Below are positions 46,918 through 56,048 of a stretch of DNA of 64,000 nucleotides, piece after piece. The stretch lies in contig NZ_JBNGOZ010000016.1 of assembly GCF_050589825.1 (NCBI RefSeq), forward strand, positions 47,445-111,444, written 5' to 3'. Within the stretch, counting starts at the first letter, position 1; every line of letters begins with the position of its first letter. A program made the position numbers and the translations under genes. This DNA is from Carboxylicivirga longa (GTDB lineage: Bacteria; Bacteroidota; Bacteroidia; Bacteroidales; Marinilabiliaceae). The notes beneath the pieces were generated by a model. The model saw only the letters and a program-made list of their open reading frames with translations. It searched no databases and was not told the DNA's origin.

Positions 46918-48579
46918 CTACTCACCAGCCGGCAATTCTTTAACTTTCAGATGATCACCGGCATCTTTTACAATGGTACGATAATATTCCTGCGAATACC
47001 CCGGGAACTTAGGAGGCTTTGAAATACCATGCTCGTTAAGTAAGAACCTGCCATCTTCTTCCTCGTGCAGGTTACCATCGTTGTATTTTACCAGCAGGAA
47101 GTTGCCCAGCTCGCGCCAGCGCTCCGTCACCAATTCGGCCTGATTCATTGAGAAGTCGGTTAAGAATTGACGAGCCAGGGCAGGATTCTGCTCGTATAGG
47201 GTTTTAGCCGATTCATCAATCACCTTAGTGTAGGCTTCCAGGTTGTCTTCCAGCTCTTTCTGTACTTTTTTAATATCCTCAATCATATAGCTGTAGCGGC
47301 CATAGGCACGGTTGCTAACGGTGGTAAATACCCAAAAGGCAGCGCTTTCGGAATAGGTGATCATATCGCCATTGCCTTGAGCTACGCAGTGTGGTACTTC
47401 TGTCATACCTGCGTACATGGGCATATACACCGATGAGGCAGCATCGTCAACACCAAACCACAGGATACCCCCGATGTGTGCGGGCAGCCAGCTGCGCATT
47501 TGTGCCACAAAGGAGAAGCCTGTTTGCTGCGTGGCAATGGCACGTTCGTTGAAATATTTTTCGCCATCAACTTCCCAGGTCAAAGGACGGAAGCGGTACG
47601 GCTTACTGTATGGGCCGGCACCGGCATCTTTGGTCATGTCAAGTGCTGTACCTTCATAGTGGTCGCGCATGATATTCATCACATCGCGCTGCGAAATCTT
47701 GCGATCGGGCTTGATGTATAGTGGCATTCTCTCTGTTGAGTTGCCCAAAGCATATTGCTCGTACTTACCCATATCTTTTGGATTCATAATATTGAATGCG
47801 CTCCATACTCGCGCATCACAGAAACGCACGGCACCAAAGTCAAGGGGGGCATAGGCATCTGCAAAGCTAAAGTCTTTATTTTTACCATCGAAATAGCCTT
47901 TTTCGCGGGCAAAAGAAATCACATCTTCCGAGTACAGGCAGTTCTCCTTATCTTTTAGTGGAAAAGTTGTAATTCGGGCCTGGTTAGCGTGTGCCGATAC
48001 GTAACCATCCGGAATTTTCACGGCCACCCAAACGGCTCCCTTATTATTTTCACCTTTACCAATCATTTCCATTACCCACACTTCGTTGGCATCGGCAATG
48101 GAGAAAGACTCTCCGGAACTGTAGTAACCATGCTCGGCTACCAAATCTGTCATAACCTGAATGGCTTCGCGGGCAGTTTTGGCACGCTGAAGGGCAATAT
48201 AGATAAGGCTACCGTAGTCAATAAGGCCATTGGGGTCGTGCAACTCAGAGCGGCCGCCAAAGGTTGTTTCGGCAATACTTAACTGGTGCTCGTTCATGTT
48301 ACCGATTACGGTATATGTTTCCCGTGCCTGGGGTATTTCCCCAAGGTATTTACCGGTGTCCCACTCATGCACTTTTAACATGGTGCCGGCTTCGTAAGAG
48401 GCAGCCGGCCAAAAGTAAAGCTCACCATAAAGATTGTGCGAATCGGCGGCGTATGAAATTAGGGTAGAGCCATCGCTGGAGGCTCCTTTGGTTACCAGCA
48501 CATTGGTACAGGCATTGGCAGGTGTTTGGTTTAGCAGCAGCGCAGCCACACCTAATAATGCGAAAATTCTTTTCATCAT
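46918..48579 (-). CDS. C69-family dipeptidase (exported), second copy
   Basis: This 553-aa Ntn-hydrolase is a paralogue of the protein at 31160-32740. The signal peptide ends just before the catalytic Cys24 (ANACTNVLV), which fits self-cleaving Ntn maturation. Conserved blocks are DGSTLISYAADSH, QARETYTVIGNMNEHQLSIAETTFGG and AREAIQVMTDLVAEHGYYSSGES. It would act in the periplasm on dipeptides. TATATTTG on the minus strand at 48616-48623 is a likely -7 box. The copies differ enough to suggest different substrate ranges. Confidence 0.93.
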   Translation of the reverse strand: MMKRIFALLGVAALLLNQTPANACTNVLVTKGASSDGSTLISYAADSHNLYGELYFWPAASYEAGTMLKVHEWDTGKYLGEIPQARETYTVIGNMNEHQLSIAETTFGGRSELHDPNGLIDYGSLIYIALQRAKTAREAIQVMTDLVAEHGYYSSGESFSIADANEVWVMEMIGKGENNKGAVWVAVKIPDGYVSAHANQARITTFPLKDKENCLYSEDVISFAREKGYFDGKNKDFSFADAYAPLDFGAVRFCDARVWSAFNIMNPKDMGKYEQYALGNSTERMPLYIKPDRKISQRDVMNIMRDHYEGTALDMTKDAGAGPYSKPYRFRPLTWEVDGEKYFNERAIATQQTGFSFVAQMRSWLPAHIGGILWFGVDDAASSVYMPMYAGMTEVPHCVAQGNGDMITYSESAAFWVFTTVSNRAYGRYSYMIEDIKKVQKELEDNLEAYTKVIDESAKTLYEQNPALARQFLTDFSMNQAELVTERWRELGNFLLVKYNDGNLHEEEDGRFLLNEHGISKPPKFPGYSQEYYRTIVKDAGDHLKVKELPAGE

Positions 48580-48767
48580 ATCCTAAAATATTAAGTAAAA
48601 TTGTTTGTTCTGACACAAATATATAAAATCTTGTGGTTTAGAAAATGAGATTGGGCAGGATTCACAATCGCAGAATAGAGCTTGCCTATCATGGTGTTAA
48701 TTAATAGTATATTGAGTTTTGTGTTTGCGTTTCACGGGCTTTTTTACTTATTTGCAAGTGGCCATAA

Positions 48768-50612
48768 ATGGGGGATATGGAAATACAGGATGAACTAATT
48801 CAGGCATTGGACTACACTGAAAGTATTGTGATACTAACCGATGAACGGGGTGTTATCCGTTATGTCAACAAGAGCTTCGAGAAGAAATATGGATACACAC
48901 GTGGAGAGGTGCTTGGTAAAAAGCCTGATCTTTTAAAGAGTGGATACCATACAGCCCAGTTTTATACGGATTTGTGGAATACCATACAGAATGGGGAGAC
49001 CTGGCACGGTGTGTTTAAAAATCTTAGCAAGCAGGGTAATTATATATGGGAAAAGGCCGTGATCAGTCCTGTGCTAAATGCTCAGCAAGGTGTAGAAGGC
49101 TACATCGCCGTGAAAGAAGATATTACCTTGCAGCGTCAGTTAGAGCAGCAGCACGAAAGCGATATTGCCTTTTTGGATGAGTTGTTTGATAACTCTCCCA
49201 TAGGCATTGCCATTGTGCAACCCATTTATCAGGATGGAGGAGAGGTGCACGACTTCCGTGTGGTGCGCGCTAATCCATCGGCTGGTCGTGTGGTGGGGCG
49301 CCTTGGCCTTGTGGGGGTTACTGTACTCGATATGTTTCCAGAGTTTGAGTTTCATGAGAAGCGCATTCTTCGTGTGTTAAAGCATCCCTCTTCGTTTGAA
49401 ACACAGATTAAGGATATTGGTAAGCATATTAAGTTTCGAACTTTCCCTTTTGGTCAGAATAATATATGCCTGTTTTTTTATGATGTAACGCCTTACCGTC
49501 AGATGATAAAATCGCTGGCAACCAGCGAGCAGCGGTATTTCTCCTTGCTTGAGGATGCCCCGGCACTGATCAGCCGCTTTGATAAAAAAGGCATCCTTAT
49601 TTATGCCAATGAAGCCTATTGTCAAACCTTTGAAGTATCGCGCGAGGAGCTGATTGGTACCTGTATTTTTGAGTGGTTTCCCGAGGGGGAGCGTGACCGT
49701 GCCATTAACACCATTCGTTCGTTAACGGCCGAGCAGCCTATTAGTGTAATGGAGCAGCAGCTAATATTGAAGAATGGAAAAACGAAATGGATGCGTTGGC
49801 TCGACCGTGCATTGCTTGATTCAAAAGGTAATATCTTCGAGTATCAATCGGTGGGCATGGACCTCACTCCTTTAAAGCAGAGTGAACTGCAACTCAAAGC
49901 ACGTGAGGCCAAGCTAAAGGAATTGAACACCACTAAGGATAAGCTCTTTTCTATTATTGCCCACGATATAAAAAATCCATTTAATAGTATTTTAGGCTTT
50001 TCAAGCTTGCTAAGGGATAATCTGGAGAGCTACAGTCGTGTTGAGATTAAGCAGTTTATTGAACAAATTTCTGTTAGTAGCGAGCGTGTTTATAAATTGC
50101 TCGACGACCTGCTTGTGTGGGCTATGAATCAACTGGGACAGATGACTGTAACACCGCATTATTTTCGCTTAAAGAAGCTGATTGATGATGCTTATGAGAG
50201 TTACAGCATACATGCTCGTAATAAGCACATAAGTTTGATTAATGAAGTTGATGGTAATGTGGTGGCTTATGCCGATATTGACATGATTAAATTTGTGATT
50301 CGCAATTTAATACACAATGCCATTAAGTTTACCGGGCCTAGAGGCGAGGTGAGATGCTCAGTGCGGTTACTTGATGATGCAGTAGTGCTATCGGTTAAAG
50401 ACACTGGCATAGGTATACGCCCTGAGAAGGCCAAGATGCTCTTTGACCTGCACAGTTATGTCAGCAGCGAAGGTACATCGTCTGAAACAGGAACGGGCCT
50501 GGGCTTGCACCTGTCAAGCGATATGGTTGAAAAAAATGGAGGACGCATTGAGGTACGCAGCGAACATGAGCAGGGCGCTGAATTCTTGGTTACCTTGCCG
50601 CTGTTAAAATGA
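48768..50612 (+). CDS. PAS-domain sensor histidine kinase, soluble
   Basis: The 614-aa kinase has no transmembrane helix. PAS 1 (about 10-125) includes NKSFEKKYGYTRGEVLGKKP and the PAC tail EGYIAVKEDITLQRQLE; a second PAS-like region covers about 130-245 and a third PAS 255-375. A HisKA domain follows with the phospho-acceptor in FSIIAHDIKNPFNSILGFSSLL (about residue 403). The HATPase has NLIHNAIKF, DTGIGI and GTGLGLHLSSDM. A cytoplasmic signal, redox or ligand, is likely. No response regulator is adjacent, so its partner lies elsewhere. A start 9 bp downstream is possible. Confidence 0.92.
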   Translation: MGDMEIQDELIQALDYTESIVILTDERGVIRYVNKSFEKKYGYTRGEVLGKKPDLLKSGYHTAQFYTDLWNTIQNGETWHGVFKNLSKQGNYIWEKAVISPVLNAQQGVEGYIAVKEDITLQRQLEQQHESDIAFLDELFDNSPIGIAIVQPIYQDGGEVHDFRVVRANPSAGRVVGRLGLVGVTVLDMFPEFEFHEKRILRVLKHPSSFETQIKDIGKHIKFRTFPFGQNNICLFFYDVTPYRQMIKSLATSEQRYFSLLEDAPALISRFDKKGILIYANEAYCQTFEVSREELIGTCIFEWFPEGERDRAINTIRSLTAEQPISVMEQQLILKNGKTKWMRWLDRALLDSKGNIFEYQSVGMDLTPLKQSELQLKAREAKLKELNTTKDKLFSIIAHDIKNPFNSILGFSSLLRDNLESYSRVEIKQFIEQISVSSERVYKLLDDLLVWAMNQLGQMTVTPHYFRLKKLIDDAYESYSIHARNKHISLINEVDGNVVAYADIDMIKFVIRNLIHNAIKFTGPRGEVRCSVRLLDDAVVLSVKDTGIGIRPEKAKMLFDLHSYVSSEGTSSETGTGLGLHLSSDMVEKNGGRIEVRSEHEQGAEFLVTLPLLK

Positions 50613-50614
50613 AA

Positions 50615-50656
50615 CTGCCTCAAAAGATGAAGGGCTCATCCATTTTTGAGGCAGTC
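50615..50656. terminator. Bidirectional terminator between histidine kinase and kdsA
   Basis: ACTGCCTCAAAA pairs with TTTTGAGGCAGT (12 bp) with an inner GATGA/TCATC stem. It separates convergent genes. Confidence 0.75.
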
Positions 50657-50686
50657 TTAATTCTTTTTGTCTTATTGGTTAAAGTG

Positions 50687-51508
50687 CTAGAAGTTGTTAA
50701 TTACCTTTCTAATTTCTACAAGGCGGGTCATTAATCCTTCTAACAAATCGAGATGCAACATATTGGCGCCATCCGATTTAGCATTGGTTGGATCAAAGTG
50801 TGTTTCGATAAACAAGCCATCTACGCCTGTGGCAATTCCTGCACGCGCCACTGTCTCAATGAGTTGGGGTTTGCCACCGGTTACGCCACTCGATTGATTA
50901 GGCTGTTGCAGGGAGTGTGTAATATCCAGCACTACAGGCACATTAAACTCCTGCATAGCCGGTATTCCACGGTAGTCAACAATCATATCCTGATAGCCAA
51001 ACATGGTGCCGCGGTCGGTTAAAATCACCTGATTATTTTGCATATCCTGCACTTTTTTAACGGCAAACTGCATGGCTTCAGGACTGAGGAACTGTCCTTT
51101 TTTAATGTTTACCACTTTACCCGTTTGCGCTGCCGCCACCAACAGATCAGTCTGACGGCACAGAAAAGCAGGTATTTGTAATACATCAACATACTCGGCT
51201 GCCATGGCTGCTTCGTGGGCGGCGTGTATATCGGTTACCGTGGGTATGTCAAAGGTATCGCTTACTTTGCGTAGTATTTTCAGGGCTTTTTCGTCGCCAA
51301 TGCCACTAAAAGAGTCGATGCGCGAACGATTGGCCTTGCGGTACGATCCTTTGAAGATATACGGGATTCTTAGTTTATCCGTTATTTCCACCACACGTTC
51401 GGCAATACGAAGGGCCATTTCCTCGCCTTCTATGGCGCAGGGGCCGGCCAGTAGAAAGAAATTACCACTGTTGGTATGTTTAATCTTAGGTATCTTATTT
51501 AAATCCAT
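50687..51508 (-). CDS. kdsA: 3-deoxy-8-phosphooctulonate synthase
   Basis: This 273-aa enzyme condenses arabinose 5-phosphate and phosphoenolpyruvate to KDO 8-phosphate for lipopolysaccharide. Signatures are FLLAGPCAIEGEEMALR, FKGSYRKANRSR, VDVLQIPAFLCRQTDLL, VNIKKGQFLSP, LTDRGTMFGYQ and DGLFIETHFDP. It is complete. TATTTTTG on the minus strand at 51565-51572 is a candidate -7 box, 56 bp upstream. It confirms a Gram-negative envelope for the host. Confidence 0.97.
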   Translation of the reverse strand: MDLNKIPKIKHTNSGNFFLLAGPCAIEGEEMALRIAERVVEITDKLRIPYIFKGSYRKANRSRIDSFSGIGDEKALKILRKVSDTFDIPTVTDIHAAHEAAMAAEYVDVLQIPAFLCRQTDLLVAAAQTGKVVNIKKGQFLSPEAMQFAVKKVQDMQNNQVILTDRGTMFGYQDMIVDYRGIPAMQEFNVPVVLDITHSLQQPNQSSGVTGGKPQLIETVARAGIATGVDGLFIETHFDPTNAKSDGANMLHLDLLEGLMTRLVEIRKVINNF

Positions 51509-51624
51509 GTTTGTCGTTTAATCCGAAATCCGGTGATCCGAAGTCCGCAGTTATATTAATGCCACAAAAATAGTAATCAATATCGACACTTACTTCTTAA
51601 GTCTTGAATCTTCCATCGCTTTTC

Positions 51625-52905
51625 TCACTTAAATCGTTCTTTCCACAAAAACTTCATGCGCTCTTCCGTTTTTGCCTCTTGCGGATTTTTCTGAGCGCAG
51701 TATAATTGGGTGCCCTTCAAGTCGTCTGGAAGATAATCTTGTTGTACAAAGTTGTTGGGATAATCATGCGCATATAAATATTTTTTGCCGTAGTTAAGTT
51801 CTTTCATCAGTTTGGTGGGGGCATTGCGCAGATGAAGTGGTACAGGTAGGTTACCACTCTGTTTCACTACCGCTTGTGCCTTGTTTATGGCCTGATAGGC
51901 CGAATTACTTTTAGGGCTTGTGGCCAGATAAATGGTTACCTGTGACAGAATGATACGCGCTTCGGGCCAGCCCACCATCTTAATGGCCTCGAAACAGTTA
52001 GTGGCCAGGAGTAGTGCATTGGGGTTGGCCAGACCAACATCTTCAGAGGCAGATATGATAAGCCGTCGGGCAATGAATTTAGGATCTTCACCGCCTTCCA
52101 CCATTCGTGCCAGCCAATAAACAGCCGCATCGGGGTCGCTACCCCGAATGGATTTGATAAAGGCAGAGATGATATCGTAGTGCATCTCTCCATTTTTATC
52201 GTATTGTGCCGGGTTCTGTTGCAGGTGGGTAGTTACCAGCTCATCATTGATGATGAGGTTATCCTGGTTGTTTTCGGCATTGGTTACCAGCTCCAGTATG
52301 TTAAGCAGTTTGCGGGCATCGCCTCCCGAATAACGAAGAAGAGCGGTATCTTCTTCGATAGTAATGTTTTTTTTCTTAAGGAGAATATCTTCCGTCAGTA
52401 CTTTGCTCACCAGACCAAGCAGGTCTTCCTTCTCCAGGGCCTTTAGTACATATACCTGACAACGCGACAGTAAAGGAGATATTACTTCAAACGAAGGGTT
52501 TTCGGTGGTGGCTCCAATGAGTGTCACCACACCTTCTTCAACGGCACCCAGTAGGCTGTCCTGTTGCGATTTGCTAAAGCGGTGTATCTCATCTATAAAA
52601 AGGATGGGAGAGGGGGAGCTGAAGAAACGGGCTTTACGGGCTTTCTCAATGGCTTCGCGCACATCTTTAACACCCGAGTTAATGGCTGATAGCACAAAGA
52701 ACGGACGCTCAAGTTGTTTGGCAATGATTTTTGCCAGTGTTGTTTTGCCAACGCCCGGTGGGCCCCATAATATGATAGATGAGATTACCTTGCGGTCAAT
52801 CATTTTACGAAGCACTGCACCCTTGCCCACCAGGTGCTGCTGTCCAATGTACTGTTCCAGGTTTGTTGGCCGCATGCGTTCGGCCAATGGAGGGTATCCG
52901 CTCAT
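51625..52905 (-). CDS. rarA: Replication-associated recombination ATPase RarA (MgsA)
   Basis: The 426-aa AAA+ ATPase starts at MSGYPPLAERMRP; a longer upstream frame is rejected because the conserved N terminus begins here. Walker A is LWGPPGVGKTT and Walker B ILFIDEIHRF, followed by GATTENPSFEV (sensor 1). The C-terminal RarA domain has YWLARMVEGGEDPKFIARR and NAPTKLMKELNYG. It acts at stalled replication forks. It diverges from ybaK with only 70 bp between starts, so the two promoters are close together. Confidence 0.95.
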   Translation of the reverse strand: MSGYPPLAERMRPTNLEQYIGQQHLVGKGAVLRKMIDRKVISSIILWGPPGVGKTTLAKIIAKQLERPFFVLSAINSGVKDVREAIEKARKARFFSSPSPILFIDEIHRFSKSQQDSLLGAVEEGVVTLIGATTENPSFEVISPLLSRCQVYVLKALEKEDLLGLVSKVLTEDILLKKKNITIEEDTALLRYSGGDARKLLNILELVTNAENNQDNLIINDELVTTHLQQNPAQYDKNGEMHYDIISAFIKSIRGSDPDAAVYWLARMVEGGEDPKFIARRLIISASEDVGLANPNALLLATNCFEAIKMVGWPEARIILSQVTIYLATSPKSNSAYQAINKAQAVVKQSGNLPVPLHLRNAPTKLMKELNYGKKYLYAHDYPNNFVQQDYLPDDLKGTQLYCAQKNPQEAKTEERMKFLWKERFK

Positions 52906-52946
52906 GCCTTTTTTCTTTTGAGTAAGCAAAACTACAAAATGAAATT

Positions 52947-52954
52947 TACATTTG
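52947..52954 (+). promoter_or_regulatory. Putative -7 box (TACATTTG) for the ybaK-like gene
   Basis: TACATTTG matches TAnnTTTG, 21 bp before the start at 52976, and supports that start over the in-frame upstream one at 52952. Confidence 0.45.
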
Positions 52955-52975
52955 TGTTTTCGAAGAACTAACATT

Positions 52976-53467
52976 ATGGCAAAACAATCAAAGACCAATG
53001 CGATGCGTATTCTCGACCGAAATAAGGTTGAATATGCTTCCTTTCACTATTTTACCGACGATGAAAATACGGATGGTACCTTGGTGGCACGAATGAATGA
53101 GCGAAATGTGGATCTTGTGCACAAAACGCTGGTTGCAAAAAGTGCTAATAATGAGCTCTATGTGTTTATTATTCCGATTAGAAAAGAATTAGATTTAAAA
53201 AAAGCGGCACTGGTAGCTGGCGAAAAAAAGATGGACATGTTGCCCCATAAGGATTTACTGAAATATACAGGTTATGTGAAAGGCGGCTGTTCGCCTGTGG
53301 GTATGAAAAAGCAGTATCCTACCTTTTTGGACGCAAGTGCATCGCGGCTAGGGAAGGTTATTGTGAGTGGAGGTAAAAAAGGTCATATTGTTGAGCTTGG
53401 TGTTGATCAGTTAATGCAGGTGTTAGACGCTCGACTGGCTGACCTGATTAAACACAAAAGCGAATAA
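52976..53467 (+). CDS. ybaK: Cys-tRNA(Pro) deacylase, YbaK/EbsC family
   Basis: This 163-aa protein is a YbaK-type editing enzyme that removes cysteine from mischarged tRNA-Pro. Family features include TLVAKSANNELYVFIIP with the catalytic lysine region, GYVKGGCSPVGMKKQYPTF and KVIVSGGKKGHIVELGV. The start MAKQSKTNAMR is set by homology and the upstream -7 box. It diverges from rarA and precedes msrA by 42 bp, so the last two may be co-transcribed. Confidence 0.93.
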   Translation: MAKQSKTNAMRILDRNKVEYASFHYFTDDENTDGTLVARMNERNVDLVHKTLVAKSANNELYVFIIPIRKELDLKKAALVAGEKKMDMLPHKDLLKYTGYVKGGCSPVGMKKQYPTFLDASASRLGKVIVSGGKKGHIVELGVDQLMQVLDARLADLIKHKSE

Positions 53468-53509
53468 ACAATACCCTTTAGCTCCTGTTATTCTTGAAAA
53501 AATTGGATA

Positions 53510-54103
53510 ATGAGGATAATTGCTTATACCTTTTTAATTTTAATAATTAGTTCTAGTATGACAGGACAAGAGAAAGCCAAAGCCACTTTTGGAGGAGGCT
53601 GTTTTTGGTGTACTGAGGCCTTTTTTGATGCCCTGAGAGGGGTAGAAAAGGTGGAACCCGGTTATAGTGGAGGACAGGTGGAGAACCCCACTTATAAGGA
53701 AGTATGTACGGGGTTAACCGGGCATGCTGAAGTGATACAGATTACTTTTCGGCCCGATGAGATTACCTTTGAAGATCTGCTATACATCTTTTTCGCCACG
53801 CATGACCCCACCACCCTAAACCGGCAGGGTGCCGATGTGGGAACACAGTATCGCTCAGTGGTATTTTATCATAATGAGTCGCAACGGGACAAAACCCATA
53901 AGATTATTGATGAATTAAGCCGACAGCACATTTTTAAGGATCCCATTGTTACGGAAGTGAGTGAGGCAGTTACTTTTTATCCTGCCGAGGACTATCACCA
54001 TGATTATTTTGCCAATAATCCACAGCAGCCTTATTGCCGGGTCGTGATTAATCCTAAGATGGATAAGTTTAAAAAGCGCTTTAAAGATAAATTGAAGAAG
54101 TAG
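53510..54103 (+). CDS. msrA: Peptide methionine (S)-S-oxide reductase MsrA, exported
   Basis: This 197-aa enzyme repairs oxidised methionine. The active site is ATFGGGCFWCTEAFFD with Cys31 and Cys34. GVEKVEPGYSGG and the block HDPTTLNRQGADVGTQYRS are diagnostic. An N-terminal hydrophobic segment (about 1-20) suggests export to the periplasm, unlike many cytoplasmic MsrA. Together with katG and the peroxiredoxin it adds to the organism's oxidative-damage defences, although it is far away in the window. Confidence 0.94.
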   Translation: MRIIAYTFLILIISSSMTGQEKAKATFGGGCFWCTEAFFDALRGVEKVEPGYSGGQVENPTYKEVCTGLTGHAEVIQITFRPDEITFEDLLYIFFATHDPTTLNRQGADVGTQYRSVVFYHNESQRDKTHKIIDELSRQHIFKDPIVTEVSEAVTFYPAEDYHHDYFANNPQQPYCRVVINPKMDKFKKRFKDKLKK

Positions 54104-54176
54104 ATTAAGCCGCTATTTAACAGTTGATTTAGGCATATAATGGGAGAGGTGGGTTAAAATAATTAACAGCATAAGC

Positions 54177-54208
54177 TTGTATGATTCTGACTAAAATACT
54201 TATCTTTG
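54177..54208 (+). promoter_or_regulatory. Promoter in the msrA-pyrB gap (-33 TTG, -7 TATCTTTG)
   Basis: TTG (54177-54179) and TATCTTTG (54201-54208) are spaced by 21 bp, one of the best consensus promoters in the window. There is no credible gene start behind it, only a terminator at 54357, hence the small RNA proposal. Confidence 0.6.
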
Positions 54209-54212
54209 AACT

Positions 54213-54390
54213 CCGGAATGAGACTATTGAATGGGCCATATCTAAGGCGACGAAAGTCATACAATCATCCGGATAGGGGTGATTGGACACCTTCTTTCTT
54301 TTTATTTTCATCGCCTTTTTTCAATGTAGCGCTATTATTTAATTTACGATATTTTCAAAAAGACCTGATTTCTATTTCAGGTCTTTTTTT
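54213..54390 (+). ncRNA. Candidate small RNA between msrA and pyrB
   Basis: A transcript of about 175 nt would run from the promoter at 54177-54208 to the terminator at 54357-54390. Near its 5' end TCCGGAATGA can pair with TCATCCGGA, with one bulged base, closing a hairpin of about 40 nt. The overlapping frame starting at 54206 reads through the terminator and has no recognisable domain. No match to a named RNA family was recognised; a short peptide from the ATG at 54217 is an alternative. Confidence 0.4.
54357..54390 (+). terminator. Intrinsic terminator upstream of pyrB
   Basis: AAAAAGACCTGA pairs with TCAGGTCTTTTT (54357-54368 with 54377-54388) and more T follow. It lies 100 bp before pyrB, so pyrBI must have its own start downstream of it or depend on antitermination. 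Confidence 0.85.
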
Positions 54391-54489
54391 TATGTTTTTT
54401 CTTAAGGCATGCACTCGCATGTCTGCTATTGAGAATTATTGTCCGAACCAAATAATGTGGGGATCATCCCGCTGTAAAATGTTAAGCAC

Positions 54490-55398
54490 ATGAAGAATAA
54501 AAGTTTAGTTTCTATCACGGATTTCACCAAGGAGGAAATTCTGCGAATAGTATCCTTAGCAGCCGATTTTGAAGCCAATCCCAATCAGAAGCTGTTGGAC
54601 GGTAAAGTAGTATCGAGCTTGTTTTTTGAGCCCTCAACACGCACGCGTTTGAGCTTTGAAACTGCGATACAACGTCTAGGAGGTAGCATTATTGGGTTTA
54701 GCGACTCGTCATCATCATCGACCACTAAAGGAGAGTCCCTAAATGATACCATTAAGATGGTGAGTAACTACAGCGATTTGATTGTGATGCGTCATCCCTT
54801 GGAAGGGTCAGCCCGTTATGCTTCTGAGGTGTCTGATGTGCCGGTGATTAATGCAGGCGATGGTGCTAATCAGCATCCCACACAAACTCTTTTGGATTTG
54901 TACTCAATATATAAGACACAGGGGACGCTGGAAAACCTGAATATCTTCCTTGTGGGTGATCTTAAGTATGGACGTACCGTGCATTCACTTTTAATGGCCA
55001 TGTCGCAATTTAACCCAACCTTTAACTTTATTTCGCCCGATGCATTAAAAATGCCGGATGAATATAAGCTTTTTCTCGAGTCGAAGGGAATAAAATATTA
55101 CGAACATTATCAGTTTACAGATATTATTGAGGCAGCTGATATTTTGTATATGACGCGCGTTCAGCGCGAGCGTTTCTCTGATCCTATCGAATATGAAAAG
55201 GTTAAAAATGTGTATGTGCTGCGTAATTCAATGTTGGATAACACTAAGGATAGTCTGCGTATCTTACACCCGTTACCCCGTGTTAATGAGATACATACTG
55301 ATGTGGATGCCAACCCCAAAGCTTATTATTTTGAGCAGGCAGAGAATGGTGTTTATGCCCGTATGGCCATTATGGCTGCAATTTTAGGATTGAAGTAA
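54490..55398 (+). CDS. pyrB: Aspartate carbamoyltransferase catalytic subunit
   Basis: This 302-aa enzyme forms carbamoyl-aspartate, the first committed step of pyrimidine synthesis. The carbamoyl phosphate loop FFEPSTRTRLSF is present, with HPLEGSARYASE, GDGANQHPTQTLLDLY, LVGDLKYGRTVHSL and the C-terminal LHPLPRVNEI. It is complete. The regulatory subunit gene follows 17 bp downstream, so the product is probably the E. coli-like holoenzyme with allosteric control. Confidence 0.98.
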   Translation: MKNKSLVSITDFTKEEILRIVSLAADFEANPNQKLLDGKVVSSLFFEPSTRTRLSFETAIQRLGGSIIGFSDSSSSSTTKGESLNDTIKMVSNYSDLIVMRHPLEGSARYASEVSDVPVINAGDGANQHPTQTLLDLYSIYKTQGTLENLNIFLVGDLKYGRTVHSLLMAMSQFNPTFNFISPDALKMPDEYKLFLESKGIKYYEHYQFTDIIEAADILYMTRVQRERFSDPIEYEKVKNVYVLRNSMLDNTKDSLRILHPLPRVNEIHTDVDANPKAYYFEQAENGVYARMAIMAAILGLK

Positions 55399-55415
55399 TA
55401 CCCTTAAAAGATTGA

Positions 55416-55874
55416 ATGATGACAAAGAAAGAATTAAGCGTAAGAGCCATTAAGAATGGTACTGTTATTGATCATATACCCGCCACGCACTTATTCAAGG
55501 TGATTTCTATTTTAGGACTCGATAAAATAACAGATCAGATTACCTTTGGTACTAACCTGAAAAGTAAGCAGCAAGGGCATAAGGCCATTATAAAAGTGGC
55601 TAAAAAATATTTTGCCGATGAAGATATTAATAAAATTGCCTTGGTGGCACCATCGGCCAAGCTAAATATTATTGAGGATTATCAGGTGGTGGATAAGAAG
55701 GTGGTTACCTTGCCTGAACAGATTGTGGGTATTGTCAAGTGTTTCAATCCCAAGTGCATAACGAATAACGAGACCATGCTTACCAAATTCTCGTTGGTAG
55801 AAAAATCTCCTTTAGCTTTGAAGTGTCAGTATTGCGAAAAGATAACCAATGAAGAGCATTTGGAGGTGCTTTAG
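55416..55874 (+). CDS. pyrI: Aspartate carbamoyltransferase regulatory subunit
   Basis: This 152-aa protein binds nucleotide effectors and holds the catalytic trimers together. The N-terminal allosteric domain starts VRAIKNGTVIDHIPA. The C-terminal zinc domain has four cysteines in CFNPKCITNNE and CQYCEK, which contact PyrB. It is complete and forms an operon with pyrB. A strong hairpin at 55908-55953 follows and marks the last ordinary chromosomal gene before the cassette array. Confidence 0.97.
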   Translation: MMTKKELSVRAIKNGTVIDHIPATHLFKVISILGLDKITDQITFGTNLKSKQQGHKAIIKVAKKYFADEDINKIALVAPSAKLNIIEDYQVVDKKVVTLPEQIVGIVKCFNPKCITNNETMLTKFSLVEKSPLALKCQYCEKITNEEHLEVL

Positions 55875-55907
55875 ATAATTTAAGTAGCATGCCTATCTAT
55901 ATACTTG

Positions 55908-55953
55908 GTAACCGTCTCCACAATAAATTATACACTATTGTGGAGACAGTTAC
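55908..55953 (+). other. Long hairpin after pyrI
   Basis: An 18-bp stem with one mismatch (55908-55925 with 55936-55953) and a 10-nt loop lies 34 bp after pyrI. It is probably the 3' end structure of pyrBI mRNA, though no T-run follows. A second weaker structure (ATATCCA...TGGATAT, about 56002-56042) leads up to the array junction. Confidence 0.5.
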
Positions 55954-56048
55954 TGTTGGATTGTATGTCCATAGATTATAGAAAGACAGGTGATTAGGAT
56001 ATATCCATATTGTTATTAGCAATATAGTAGAGTGGATATTGTGGATAT

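Noticed and set aside
54206..54493. 95-codon plus-strand frame between msrA and pyrB
   Set aside because: It starts with TTG inside the -7 box, reads through a strong terminator, has no domain and overlaps the pyrB start. The small RNA reading fits better.
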